DNA from: an uncultured Clostridia bacterium
Lineage (GTDB): Bacteria > Bacillota > Clostridia > Lachnospirales > Anaerotignaceae
DNA: 64,000 bases
Reading direction: 5' to 3'
Assembly: GCA_937901125.1 (NCBI GenBank)
Contig: CALCGT010000027.1
Span: forward strand, 1-64,000
Numbering within the stretch: the first letter of the stretch is position 1; each line of letters opens with the position of its first letter. The translations under genes and the position numbers were made by a program. Positions 24,309 through 32,669 of the stretch are shown in pieces. The notes under the pieces were generated by a model that was given only the letters and a program-made list of their open reading frames with translations, was not told where the DNA came from and made no database searches.

Positions 24309-24755
24309 TCAAATTCCTCCCTGTTCTTTTTCATCCACAGGGTTTCCCATGATGGCTTCTATTTTTTCCATGGCATCCAGCAATGTCTGAAACGCTTCCC
24401 TGTCAATACCACGAATCTGACGGAGAATCCACCAATCTGCCTTTTCCTCCAAAAGGACATTTAGCCGCTGACCTTCCTCCGTCAGGCAAAGATGCTTTTC
24501 TCTGGCATCCTTTTCCGATTTTACCCGCCGAATCAATCCCTGCTTCTCCAAATTTTGCATCATACGGCTCATATATCCTTTATCCACAGAAAGATATTCC
24601 GCCAGATCTTTTGCTGTCAATTCCGGATTTCTGCTGATCTCTCCGATGATGCGCACTTCCGTCACAGAAAAATCTACACCAAGGTATCTTTTATCAAAAA
24701 CCCCCAGAATGCGGGCATAATATCTGTTAAACGCTCTGATCCTTTGCACATCCAT
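24309..24755 (-). CDS. MarR-family transcription regulator
   Basis: 148 residues: winged-helix with LTAKDLAEYLSVDKGYMSRMMQNLEKQGLIRRVKSEKDAREKHLCLTEEGQ, the recognition helix and wing of MarR. The ATG at 24755 is chosen because GGTGGTGAG precedes it; an ATG 15 bases upstream has no ribosome binding site. It probably represses its own operon with the GNAT gene through the palindrome at 24798-24816 overlapping the -35 box. No inducer is known. Confidence 0.85.
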   Translation of the reverse strand: MDVQRIRAFNRYYARILGVFDKRYLGVDFSVTEVRIIGEISRNPELTAKDLAEYLSVDKGYMSRMMQNLEKQGLIRRVKSEKDAREKHLCLTEEGQRLNVLLEEKADWWILRQIRGIDREAFQTLLDAMEKIEAIMGNPVDEKEQGGI

Positions 24756-24784
24756 GTTCTCACCACCCATTTTTTTCTAAGAGT

Positions 24785-24816
24785 ACTATATCCCTTTTAG
24801 TTGTTTTTGTCAACTA
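24785..24816 (-). promoter_or_regulatory. marR promoter with overlapping palindromic operator
   Basis: Minus strand: TTGACA (24808-24813), 17 bases, TATAGT (24785-24790). The -35 box lies inside the 19-base inverted repeat TAGTTG...CAACTA (24798-24816), a likely MarR operator. Confidence 0.7.
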
Positions 24817-24826
24817 TAGGAACCAT

Positions 24827-24857
24827 AAAAAGAGCTGTTCACGAAAAACAGCTCTTT
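24827..24857 (-). terminator. intrinsic terminator of the P-type ATPase gene
   Basis: AAAGAGCTGTT and AACAGCTCTTT, followed by TTTATGG on the minus strand. Confidence 0.75.
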
Positions 24858-24877
24858 CTCCATATTGTTTGCAAGGC

Positions 24878-27472
24878 TTACTTACCTCTCGCCACCCTGC
24901 TCAGCTGAATCAGGAAGGTCGGCAAAAAGGCAAAGCCTACGATCTTCAGGATATATCCCCCTGTCAGGGCATTGTTGATATCAAACAGCCGATGGAGCCC
25001 CGTGATGCCCAGCACCGCCATCAGAAGCCCTGTACCAATGGCAAAGGCACCCCAACTATAGGGATTGGAAGGCAGGCGGAAAATAGACCGTGTGCTACGG
25101 CAGTTGAAGCCATGGAACAAACGTGCCAGACACAGGGTCGCAAAGGCCATCGTACATGCCATCCCATCGCTTATCACCAAACCGCTGTAAAAACCTATCA
25201 TAGTCACAATGGCGATCAGGCCCCCCTGAACCACCAGCCTTTTCATAAAATCCTTCGTCAGGATGCCTTCCTGAGGCTCTCTGGGTTTCTGGTTCAACAG
25301 GTCGCCAGTGGGCTGTTCCATATTCACCGCCAAAGCAGGCAGGCTGTCTGTCAACAGATTGATAAATAACAGCTGTACCGCCGTGAAAGGAAGGGGCAGC
25401 CCCATCAAAGAGGTGAAAACCACCACCAGAATCCCTGCCAGATTGCCACTCAGCAGGAACTGGATAGAGTTTTTGATATTGGTATATACATTTCTGCCGT
25501 TGGCAACGGCTTTCACGATAGTAGCAAAGTTATCATCTGTCAGGATCATGTCCGCCGCATCCTTGGATACTTCCGTACCTGTGATGCCCATGGCGATACC
25601 GATATCTGCCTGTTTCAAGGCCGGGGCATCGTTGACGCCGTCGCCGGTCATGGCGGCGATACAGCCATTTTCCTGCCAAGCCCGGACGATTCTGATTTTA
25701 TGCTCGGGAGAAACTCTGGCATAAACAGAAATATCCTTGACCTCTTCCTTCAGCTGTTCATCGGTCATGTGTTCTAGTTCGGAACCCTCGATAGCACGAT
25801 CACCCTCCTGCAAAATGCCGATCTGCTTCGCAATGGCAGATGCCGTGACCTTATGGTCACCGGTGATCATGACAGGGCGGATACCTGCGCGGCGACAATC
25901 TGCCACCGCCGCTGCCGATTCCACACGGGGAGGGTCCATCATGGCAATCAAACCCACAAAGGTCAGACCCTGTTCATCCTCCAAGGTCAGGGCTCTATCC
26001 TCAAAAATAATTTTTTCAGCAAATGCTAGAACCCGAAGCCCCTGGGAAGAAAAGGCTGCATTCTGCTTATGGATTTCTTCAGAAAGTTCTTCCGTCATAG
26101 GAACGATGCCATCAACAGTCTTTACGGATACGCAGCGGGCCAGCAGTACATCGGGGGCACCCTTTGTCAGCAGCGTATATTCTCCCCCAATCTGATGGAG
26201 GGTAGACATCAATTTTCGGTCGGAATCAAAGGGCAGCTCCTTCAGGCGGGGATAAGCAGAGCGCACCTCGCTTTCATTACTGCCTGCTTTTCTGCAGAAA
26301 GCCAGCAAAGCCGTTTCCGTGGGGTCGCCCACGTGGCTTTCCTCATGGATTGCCCCATCGTTGCACAACACACTGCTTTCGATCAGCTCTTTCAGGGGAG
26401 ATTCTTCGGCATCTGCCCCTTCCGCATCCCATACCCTGCCCATAGTGAAGGCTTTCTGTACGGTCATACGGTTCTGGGTCAGCGTCCCTGTTTTATCGGA
26501 ACAGATGACGGAAACGGAACCCAAAGATTCCACCGCCCGCAGCTTTTTGATGATGGCGTTTTCTTTTGCCATCTTCTGAGTACCAATGGCAAGACCAATG
26601 GTCACGATGGAACTCAATGCTTCGGGAATGGCTGCTACTGCCAGAGCCACGGCGAACATCAGCGCATTGCCAATGCCCATATTTCTCCAAATGCCCAAGG
26701 CAAATACCACAGCACAGATAGCAAGAATGACGATAGAAAGCTTTTTGGAAAAATCGTCTAAGCTGCGCTGCAGGGGCGTTGTTTTTTCCTGAGCGGATTC
26801 CATCAGATGAGCAATCTTCCCCATTTCCGTATCCATCCCTGTGGCAATTACCAGCACCACGGCACGGCCATAGGAAACCAGAGAACCGCTGTAGACCATA
26901 TTCAGGCGGTCGCCCAAGGGCAGTTCCTCTTTTTCAATGATTTCATCGATCTTATTGACATTTTCCGATTCCCCCGTCAGTGCGCTTTCATTGACCTGCA
27001 GGGAATAATTCTCCAGAATACGACCATCCGCCGCCGCAACGTCCCCCGCCTCCAGCAACAGGATATCGCCGGGCACGATATCAATAGAGGAAATGTCCAT
27101 CTTATCGCCGCCGCGGATGACTCTGGCACGGGGTGCGCTCATAGCTTTCAGGCTGTCCAGCGATTTCTGGGCCTTGAAATGCTGCACCGTCCCCAAAATG
27201 GCGTTCATGATCAGCACGGCAATGATAACGATGGTGCCTTCCAAGCCCCCGGTCAATGCGGAAATGATAGCAGCGATGATGAGGATGACCACCAGCAGGT
27301 CTGCAAACTGCTCTGCAAATACCTGCAATACTCCCTTCTGCTTGCCCTCCTTCAATTTGTTTTCGCCGTATTTTTCCAGCCTTTGGGCCGCTTCACTGCC
27401 GCTCAGGCCATGTTCGTTTGTTTCAAAGCCTGTAAATAATTCCTCTTTGCTTTTTTGCCAAAGTTTTTCCAT
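24878..27472 (-). CDS. P-type cation ATPase, probable manganese/calcium exporter
   Basis: 864 residues, P2-type. The phosphorylation motif DKTGTLT is at 326-332, TGES (actuator) at 166-169, the ATP-binding KGAPD and the hinge MTGDGVNDAPALKQADIGIAMG are present, and ten transmembrane helices are visible with PEAL in M4. It resembles Firmicute Ca2+-ATPases. The yybP-ykoY manganese riboswitch upstream points to Mn2+ export, as for Lactococcus YoaB; that is inference from regulation. The ATG at 27472 is set by AAGGAG 7 bases upstream. Confidence 0.9.
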   Translation of the reverse strand: MEKLWQKSKEELFTGFETNEHGLSGSEAAQRLEKYGENKLKEGKQKGVLQVFAEQFADLLVVILIIAAIISALTGGLEGTIVIIAVLIMNAILGTVQHFKAQKSLDSLKAMSAPRARVIRGGDKMDISSIDIVPGDILLLEAGDVAAADGRILENYSLQVNESALTGESENVNKIDEIIEKEELPLGDRLNMVYSGSLVSYGRAVVLVIATGMDTEMGKIAHLMESAQEKTTPLQRSLDDFSKKLSIVILAICAVVFALGIWRNMGIGNALMFAVALAVAAIPEALSSIVTIGLAIGTQKMAKENAIIKKLRAVESLGSVSVICSDKTGTLTQNRMTVQKAFTMGRVWDAEGADAEESPLKELIESSVLCNDGAIHEESHVGDPTETALLAFCRKAGSNESEVRSAYPRLKELPFDSDRKLMSTLHQIGGEYTLLTKGAPDVLLARCVSVKTVDGIVPMTEELSEEIHKQNAAFSSQGLRVLAFAEKIIFEDRALTLEDEQGLTFVGLIAMMDPPRVESAAAVADCRRAGIRPVMITGDHKVTASAIAKQIGILQEGDRAIEGSELEHMTDEQLKEEVKDISVYARVSPEHKIRIVRAWQENGCIAAMTGDGVNDAPALKQADIGIAMGITGTEVSKDAADMILTDDNFATIVKAVANGRNVYTNIKNSIQFLLSGNLAGILVVVFTSLMGLPLPFTAVQLLFINLLTDSLPALAVNMEQPTGDLLNQKPREPQEGILTKDFMKRLVVQGGLIAIVTMIGFYSGLVISDGMACTMAFATLCLARLFHGFNCRSTRSIFRLPSNPYSWGAFAIGTGLLMAVLGITGLHRLFDINNALTGGYILKIVGFAFLPTFLIQLSRVARGK

Positions 27473-27638
27473 ACACATTCTCCTTTCCACACATTCGGTG
27501 CCGAGTCCCTTTCCCTATGAAAGCCTGCCATTGGTAAGGCTACGCCCTACTCATGTCATCAGATTTTCTAATGGCTGCAGAAAATTGTCTGTAAGCAGCC
27601 ATTTTCCTGTATCCATTGAAAACGCTTCAAAACATAAG

Positions 27639-27682
27639 AAAAAGACTTCTATTGCACCAAAAAACAGTGCAATAAAAGTCTT
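27639..27682 (-). terminator. manganese riboswitch terminator
   Basis: AAGACTTTTATTGCAC and GTGCAATAGAAGTCTT pair (16 positions), followed by TTTCTT on the minus strand. Its 5' arm overlaps the 3' strand of aptamer stem P1, so the two are mutually exclusive. Confidence 0.85.
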
Positions 27683-27789
27683 GCTTCTCAGACGACCGAA
27701 TGGTCTTTCTATCGGACAACGCCCGGGCCTTTTCAAGCCGAGATGACGAACGCTGGCAACGGTTTCCCGTAAGCTACTCCCTTTCATTG
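27670..27789 (-). promoter_or_regulatory. yybP-ykoY manganese riboswitch
   Basis: Minus strand: P1 5' CAATGAAAG, conserved loop GGGAGTAGC, a hairpin region (ACGGGAAACCGT), GTCATCTCGGCTTG, then CTGAGAAGC and P1 3' CTTTTATTG. Both conserved loops (GGGAGTA and CTGAGA) face each other as in the Mn2+-binding family. Metal binding would hold P1 and prevent the terminator, switching the ATPase gene on at high Mn2+. Confidence 0.85.
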
Positions 27790-27796
27790 TTGAATG

Positions 27797-27825
27797 ATTC
27801 TACCATACCGCCCCGTCAAAAGCAA
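27797..27825 (-). promoter_or_regulatory. promoter of the manganese riboswitch transcript
   Basis: Minus strand TTGCTT, 17 bases, TAGAAT, just upstream of the aptamer. Confidence 0.5.
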
Positions 27826-27970
27826 GTAAAAATTTCTTTACAGGATACTATAGCCCATTTTCCGCCAAATCATGCAAAAGGGATTTTTCCTGTTTGTCTC
27901 TTTTTTTCCTGCTGTTTTTTTGGTATCATAGAGAAATGAAAAGAAAATTCCCCCAAAGGAGGCCAAAAAT

Positions 27971-28207
27971 ATGAGACATGACAAATACAGATATACCAAT
28001 ACCGAGGAAATCGTTTACTATCTGAAAAAATATCGCCGCGTACAGGAGGACTGGCAGGCGGATTTCTTTGATGAATACGGCAGACATATGCTGACCTTTG
28101 AAAGCAGCGATGAGGACACCATGGATGCCCTGGATGATGAAGACAAGCTGTTCGCCTTAGTGGCGGAATGGCTGGATTTTGCCCTGATGATCTCCCCAGA
28201 AGAATAA
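27971..28207 (+). CDS. small acidic protein, unknown function
   Basis: 78 residues, rich in Asp/Glu and Tyr (MRHDKYRYTNTEEIVYYLKKYRRV, DEDTMDALDDEDKLF). No transmembrane helix, no signal and no cysteine. AAAGGAGG lies 9 bases upstream of the ATG, and the gene is closed by a terminator, so it is probably real and monocistronic. No family recognised. Confidence 0.65.
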   Translation: MRHDKYRYTNTEEIVYYLKKYRRVQEDWQADFFDEYGRHMLTFESSDEDTMDALDDEDKLFALVAEWLDFALMISPEE

Positions 28208-28245
28208 GTCTTACACCTTATAAAAAAGGCTTACATCTCAATATT

Positions 28246-28280
28246 AAAAAGCGATAAGACACAGTCTTATCGCTTTTTCT
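28246..28280. terminator. bidirectional terminator
   Basis: AAAAAGCGATAAGAC and GTCTTATCGCTTTTT around ACA, between convergent genes. Confidence 0.85.
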
Positions 28281-28284
28281 TCGT

Positions 28285-29658
28285 TTATACTTCTGCCCCT
28301 TGTTTCTGGGCTTCAAACATAGGCTTGATCTCTTTCCGATAGATCTTTCCCATGCAAAAAGCAGTGAAAAGCATTGCCACCACCTCGGAGATGGGGAATG
28401 CCAGCCATGTGGCCTGCAGACCGGAAATTCTGGAGAAGATGAATGCCACAGGAAGGATGACAACCATCTGACGCAAAATAGAAATAAACAGGCTGACTAC
28501 CCCATGCCCCAATGCCTGGAAGGTGGAAGAGCAAATGATATTGAACCCAGCCAAAAGCCAGCTCAGAGAGATCACCCGCAGGGCAGGAATACCGATCTCC
28601 AGCATGGTCTGTGATGCATTGAAGATGCCCAAAAGCTGGGGCGCAAACAGCCATATGGCGATACAGCCCGCTGTCATAATGGTTGTTGCATAGAAAATGC
28701 TCAGCTTCATGGTATGGGTGATCCGTTCGGGCTTTCTTGCGCCGTAGTTGAAGCCGATAATGGGAACCATCCCATTGTTTAAGCCGAATACGGGCATAAA
28801 GATAAAGCTCTGCAGCTTGAAATATACACCGAATACCGCTGTTGCCGTAGAGGTAAAGGCGATCAAAATCTTATTCATGCCAAAGGTCATGACAGAGCTG
28901 ATAGATGCCATGCAGATGGAAGGGATACCGATGGCATAAATATTTTTCACTGCCGCCCCATTCAGGCGATAGTAAAAGGGATTGATGACGATATCATCAT
29001 TTTTCTTCTTATTGAACAGGAAAGCAAAAAATGCCGCCACAAACTGCCCTGTAACCGTTGCCAGAGCTGCCCCCTTTACCCCCAGGGCAGGCAACCCAAA
29101 CAAACCAAAGATCAGGATCGGGTCCAGAATGATATTGATGATGGCACCCATCCCCTGGGTACACATGGTAAAGAGGGTTCGGCCTGTGGCCTGCAGGGTA
29201 CGTTCAAAGGCAAACTGCAAAAAGATACCCATGGAAAGCCCCAAAGCGATCTGCAGATAATCTACCCCCAACTGTACGATCTCCTCGATATCTGTCTGGG
29301 CACTAAAATAAAATCTGCTGCCGAAGATAGCCAATACCGCAAACACCAGAGAACTGATGAACAGCAGGATAATACCATTATTGGCGATCAGGTTGGCCCG
29401 TTCCCGGTTCTTTTCCCCCAAGGCACGGGAAACCAAAGCATTGATACCAACGCCGGTACCTGTCCCCACAGCGATCATCAGGTTTTGGGCAGGGAAAGCC
29501 AGCGAAACCGCCGTCAGGGCATTTTCGCTCAGCTGAGCAACGAACATACTGTCCACGATATTATAAAGGGCCTGCACCAGCATGGATGCCATCATAGGCA
29601 GCGCCATGGAAAGCAGGAGCTGATTCACGGGCATTACGCCCATTTTATTGTTTTCCAT
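28285..29658 (-). CDS. MATE-family multidrug or toxin exporter
   Basis: About 457 residues with twelve predicted helices. Two repeated halves each begin with an LLxxALPMMAS-type stretch and contain NIVDSMFVAQLSENALTAVSLAFP. RALGEKNRERA between helices and FGMNKILIAFTSTATAVFGVYFKLQSFIFMPVFGLNNGMVPIIGFNYGARK are MATE signatures. Drives drug or metabolite efflux with Na+ or H+. Substrate unknown. The ATG at 29658 has GGAGGAA 7 bases upstream. Separated from guaB by the guaB terminator. Confidence 0.92.
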   Translation of the reverse strand: MENNKMGVMPVNQLLLSMALPMMASMLVQALYNIVDSMFVAQLSENALTAVSLAFPAQNLMIAVGTGTGVGINALVSRALGEKNRERANLIANNGIILLFISSLVFAVLAIFGSRFYFSAQTDIEEIVQLGVDYLQIALGLSMGIFLQFAFERTLQATGRTLFTMCTQGMGAIINIILDPILIFGLFGLPALGVKGAALATVTGQFVAAFFAFLFNKKKNDDIVINPFYYRLNGAAVKNIYAIGIPSICMASISSVMTFGMNKILIAFTSTATAVFGVYFKLQSFIFMPVFGLNNGMVPIIGFNYGARKPERITHTMKLSIFYATTIMTAGCIAIWLFAPQLLGIFNASQTMLEIGIPALRVISLSWLLAGFNIICSSTFQALGHGVVSLFISILRQMVVILPVAFIFSRISGLQATWLAFPISEVVAMLFTAFCMGKIYRKEIKPMFEAQKQGAEV

Positions 29659-29695
29659 TTTTCTAAATTCCTCCATTTCCAAAAAGAATCTCGAT

Positions 29696-29727
29696 AAAAA
29701 CAGCCTTCCCCTTTCGGGAAGGCTGTT
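29696..29727 (-). terminator. intrinsic terminator of guaB
   Basis: CAGCCTTCCC and GGGAAGGCTG with a 5-base loop, then TTTTTATC on the minus strand. Confidence 0.85.
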
Positions 29728-29739
29728 GATAATCAAATT

Positions 29740-31242
29740 TTATTTGATCTGTGCGCTGTCTTTCAGCAGTACGTCGTGGGCACCACCTTCTACCAGGGAT
29801 GTGGTAGAGATTACAGTGATCTTTGCTTTTTCCTGCAGTTCAGGGATGGAAAGCACACCACAGTTGCACATGGTAGATTTTACTTTCTTCAGGGACAAAC
29901 CAACGTTGTCGTGCAGGCTACCTGCATAGGGAACATAGGAGTCAACGCCTTCTTCGAAGGACAGCTTCGCATCGCCGCCCATGTCATATCTCTGCCAGTT
30001 TCTTGCTCTTGCGGAGCCTTCGCCCCAGTATTCCTTCATGTAGGAACCGTTGATATTTACTTTATTTGTAGGAGATTCATCGAAACGAGCGAAGTATCTG
30101 CCCAGCATGATGAAGTCTGCGCCCATAGCCAAAGCCAGTGTCATGTGGTAGTCGTATACGATACCGCCGTCGGAGCAGATAGGTACATAAATACCTGTTT
30201 CTTTGAAGTATTCGTCTCTTGCTTTTGCAACTTCGATGACTGCGGAAGCCTGTCCACGACCAATCCCCTTCTGTTCACGAGTGATACAAATGGAACCGCC
30301 GCCAATACCGATCTTTACGAAGTCTGCGCCGCAGTCTGCCAGGAAACGGAAGCCTTCTGCGTCTACAACGTTACCGGCACCGATCTTTACTGTGTCGCCA
30401 TAATTTTCTCTAATCCAGTCCAGTGTATCCTTTTGCCATTCGCTATAGCCTTCGGAGGAGTCGATGCAAAGGATATCCACGCCTGCTTCCACCAGCGCAG
30501 GAACTCTTTCCTTGAAGTCTCTTGTGTTGATACCGGCACCTACTACATAACGCTTGTCCGCATCCAGCAGTTCATTGGAGTTTACTTTATGGCTGTCATA
30601 GTCTTTACGGAATACCAGATATTCCAGTCTGCCTTCTGCATCTAAGATGGGCAGCTGGTTGATCTTGTTATCCCAGATGATGTTGTTTGCTTCTTTCAGA
30701 GTTGTGCCGGAGGGAGCCCAGATCAGCTGATCCATGGGTGTCATGAAATCTTTTACCAGTTCTGTGCCTTCCATACGGCTGACACGATAGTCTCTGCTTG
30801 TTACCAGACCGACCAGTTTGCCCTGGGCCGTGCCGTCTGTAGTAACGGCTACTGTGGAGTGGCCTGTTCTTGCTTTCAGCTTCAGGATATCGTTCAATGT
30901 GCTTTCGGGGCTGATATTGGAATCGCTGATAACGAAACCGGCCTTATATGCTTTTGCTCTTGCTACCATAGCCGCCTGACTTTCGATGGGCTGAGAGCCA
31001 AAAATAAAGGAGATGCCGCCTTCTTTCGCCAGAGCCACTGCCATTTTGTCATCGGATACAGCCTGCATGACTGCGGACACCAGAGGGATGTTCATTGTCA
31101 GTGCAGGTTCTTCGCCTTTTTTGAATTTTACAACGGGTGTTTTCAGACTTACATTGTCTACCATGCATTCCTTGGTAGAATAGCCGGGTACCAGCAGAAA
31201 TTCGCTGAAGGTTCTGGATGGTTCTGTGAAATAAGTTGCCAT
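29740..31242 (-). CDS. guaB: IMP dehydrogenase
   Basis: 500 residues. Catalyses the NAD-dependent oxidation of IMP to XMP, the committed step to GMP. A TIM barrel with the catalytic Cys319 in GGGSICITRE; the usual GPGSIC reads GGGSIC here. Two CBS domains (about 105-220) are inserted in the barrel. The flap region KEYWGEGSARARNWQRY is present. GGAGGAG precedes the ATG. Monocistronic with its own terminator. Confidence 0.95.
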   Translation of the reverse strand: MATYFTEPSRTFSEFLLVPGYSTKECMVDNVSLKTPVVKFKKGEEPALTMNIPLVSAVMQAVSDDKMAVALAKEGGISFIFGSQPIESQAAMVARAKAYKAGFVISDSNISPESTLNDILKLKARTGHSTVAVTTDGTAQGKLVGLVTSRDYRVSRMEGTELVKDFMTPMDQLIWAPSGTTLKEANNIIWDNKINQLPILDAEGRLEYLVFRKDYDSHKVNSNELLDADKRYVVGAGINTRDFKERVPALVEAGVDILCIDSSEGYSEWQKDTLDWIRENYGDTVKIGAGNVVDAEGFRFLADCGADFVKIGIGGGSICITREQKGIGRGQASAVIEVAKARDEYFKETGIYVPICSDGGIVYDYHMTLALAMGADFIMLGRYFARFDESPTNKVNINGSYMKEYWGEGSARARNWQRYDMGGDAKLSFEEGVDSYVPYAGSLHDNVGLSLKKVKSTMCNCGVLSIPELQEKAKITVISTTSLVEGGAHDVLLKDSAQIK

Positions 31243-31330
31243 TTTCTTTTCTCCTCCTATGATCTTTTTGATTTTAATATATAGTACACCATTTTCACTA
31301 CATCATAATGTTGAAAATGATTTTAACACT

Positions 31331-31359
31331 AAAAAGCCCCCCATTCAAGGGGGGCTTTC
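31331..31359 (-). terminator. intrinsic terminator of the ECF-like/NusG-II operon
   Basis: AAAGCCCCCC and GGGGGGCTTT with a 6-base loop, T-run following on the minus strand. Confidence 0.85.
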
Positions 31360-31438
31360 CGAATTTCTGTCTTTTTGTAGATTTCGTCAGTTTTTTGCGG
31401 CTTTTTCCGCTATTTTCGTGCGTTTGTATACAGTATCG

Positions 31439-31924
31439 CTATCGTTTCAAATAGCCCAGTGCCGTTTTTGCTACGATGCCGATGAGCATACCCGTCACCA
31501 CGCCGGAAAGGAGCAGGAAGGGCAGATAATAGGCCATCTTCACATTTTCCACCGCCAGAGCTGCCACGATGATCTGCCCCACGTTATGGAACACACCGCC
31601 GGCGATGGACACACCCACGATGCTGAATTTGCCTGTCTTTTTGAGCAAAGCCATCGCCGCAAAGCTGAGCATTGCCCCCGACAGGCTGTAGAGCAGACCC
31701 GCAAAGCCGGCAAATAAGAGCCCAGACAGGACAACACGGATGAGGGAAACGAAAAACGCACTCTTCGTATCCATAAAATACATCATAATAATGATGATCA
31801 CATTTGCCAAACCCAGCTTCACCCCAGGGATGGGCACAGGAACAGGGATAAGCATTTCCACATAGCCCATCAGGATCGCCAATGCGGCAAACAGACCGTA
31901 ATATGGAATTTTTTTATAATCCAT
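31439..31924 (-). CDS. Gx transporter family (HepT-like/ECF S-type) membrane protein
   Basis: 161 residues with five to six helices. GLFAALAILMGYVEMLIPVPVPIPGVKLGLANVIIII is the signature of the Gx transporter/heptaprenyl-diphosphate-synthase-component-I family, membrane proteins related to ECF substrate subunits. It starts directly at the stop codon of the NusG-II gene, so translation is coupled. In many anaerobes this pair sits near Rnf or FMN-insertion genes. Substrate unknown. Confidence 0.8.
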   Translation of the reverse strand: MDYKKIPYYGLFAALAILMGYVEMLIPVPVPIPGVKLGLANVIIIIMMYFMDTKSAFFVSLIRVVLSGLLFAGFAGLLYSLSGAMLSFAAMALLKKTGKFSIVGVSIAGGVFHNVGQIIVAALAVENVKMAYYLPFLLLSGVVTGMLIGIVAKTALGYLKR

Positions 31925-32287
31925 TTACATCACCACCGCATCAAAATCCCCAGGTTCGTCCCCTGTGATGGTCACAACTAATTTATGGGGCAGACAAACG
32001 ATGGTCTCCCCTGTTTTCGATATCTTTTTATGGTCTACGCAGATTTGATCGCGGCAGTCGGCTTCGGTGATAAAAACCTTGCCATCCTGTACCGTCACGA
32101 TATTGTAGCCATCCTCTGTATCGATACGGACACTATCGTCCTCGTCCAAGGGGAGAAAGGCTTCGCTTTCGCCGTCTACGGTGATCTCCACACCTTTGCC
32201 TTTTTCTGCGCCTGCGGAATAGAAAAGATAGATGCCCGCCGCCGCAACAAGGGCAAGCACAACTAAAATCAGGTCTGTTTTTTTCAT
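31925..32287 (-). CDS. NusG domain II-containing membrane-anchored protein
   Basis: 120 residues. An N-terminal signal-anchor (LILVVLALVAAAGIYLFYSA) is followed by a beta-rich domain of the NusG-II type, with ITEADCRDQICVDHKKISKTGETIVCLPHKLVVTI. The three cysteines, especially CxxxxC and CLPH, are conserved in this family. It sits outside the membrane and is nearly always paired with the Gx transporter. Function unknown. Confidence 0.85.
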   Translation of the reverse strand: MKKTDLILVVLALVAAAGIYLFYSAGAEKGKGVEITVDGESEAFLPLDEDDSVRIDTEDGYNIVTVQDGKVFITEADCRDQICVDHKKISKTGETIVCLPHKLVVTITGDEPGDFDAVVM

Positions 32288-32310
32288 ATCCGCACCGCCT
32301 TTCGCACATA

Positions 32311-32341
32311 CAAGAAAAAGGAAGCGAGATGCTTCCTTTTT
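32311..32341 (-). terminator. intrinsic terminator after tRNA-Phe
   Basis: AAAAAGGAAGC and GCTTCCTTTTT around GAGAT or ATCTC, 38 bases after the tRNA 3' end. Confidence 0.75.
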
Positions 32342-32378
32342 CCGAGTAGTAGGATTTTAATGTGTACTGCAAAAAAAA

Positions 32379-32451
32379 TGCCCAGAACCGGAATCGAACC
32401 AGTGACACGTGGATTTTCAGTCCACTGCTCTACCAACTGAGCTATCTGGGC
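32379..32451 (-). tRNA. tRNA-Phe (GAA)
   Basis: 73-nt cloverleaf on the minus strand. Acceptor GCCCAGA/TCTGGGC, D-arm GCTCAGTTGGTAGAGC, anticodon loop CTGAAAA (anticodon GAA), T-arm ACTGGTTCGATTCCGGT, discriminator A. The terminal CCA is not encoded. Confidence 0.97.
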
Positions 32452-32526
32452 ATAAATATGCATCTATCTGACGCAAGAGTTATGATAACATACAAAATCC
32501 GACCTGTCAACACCTTTTTTCTTCTT

Positions 32527-32665
32527 TTGGGGCTCTGCCCCAAACCCCGCCAAGGGAATGATTCCCTTGGAACCCCTATACCCCGTACCAAATGTACATT
32601 TGGTGCGGAAATATCGGGTCGAGGGGGTGATCCCCTCGCAGGGGTATTGGGGACAGTGTCCCCAA
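32527..32665 (+). repeat. five-hairpin intergenic repeat, copy C
   Basis: H1 TTGGGGCTCTGCCCCAA (32527-32543), H2 (32550-32570), H3 ACCAAATGTACATTTGGT (32587-32604), H4 CGAGGGGGTGATCCCCTCG (32620-32638), H5 TTGGGGACAGTGTCCCCAA (32647-32665). Lies between tRNA-Phe and the cysteine desulfidase gene; every stem is intact. Confidence 0.88.
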
Positions 32666-32669
32666 GTTC

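Noticed and set aside
27551..27787. A 78-codon ORF on the minus strand upstream of the P-type ATPase
   Set aside because: It runs through the manganese riboswitch and its terminator; the sequence is explained by RNA structure.
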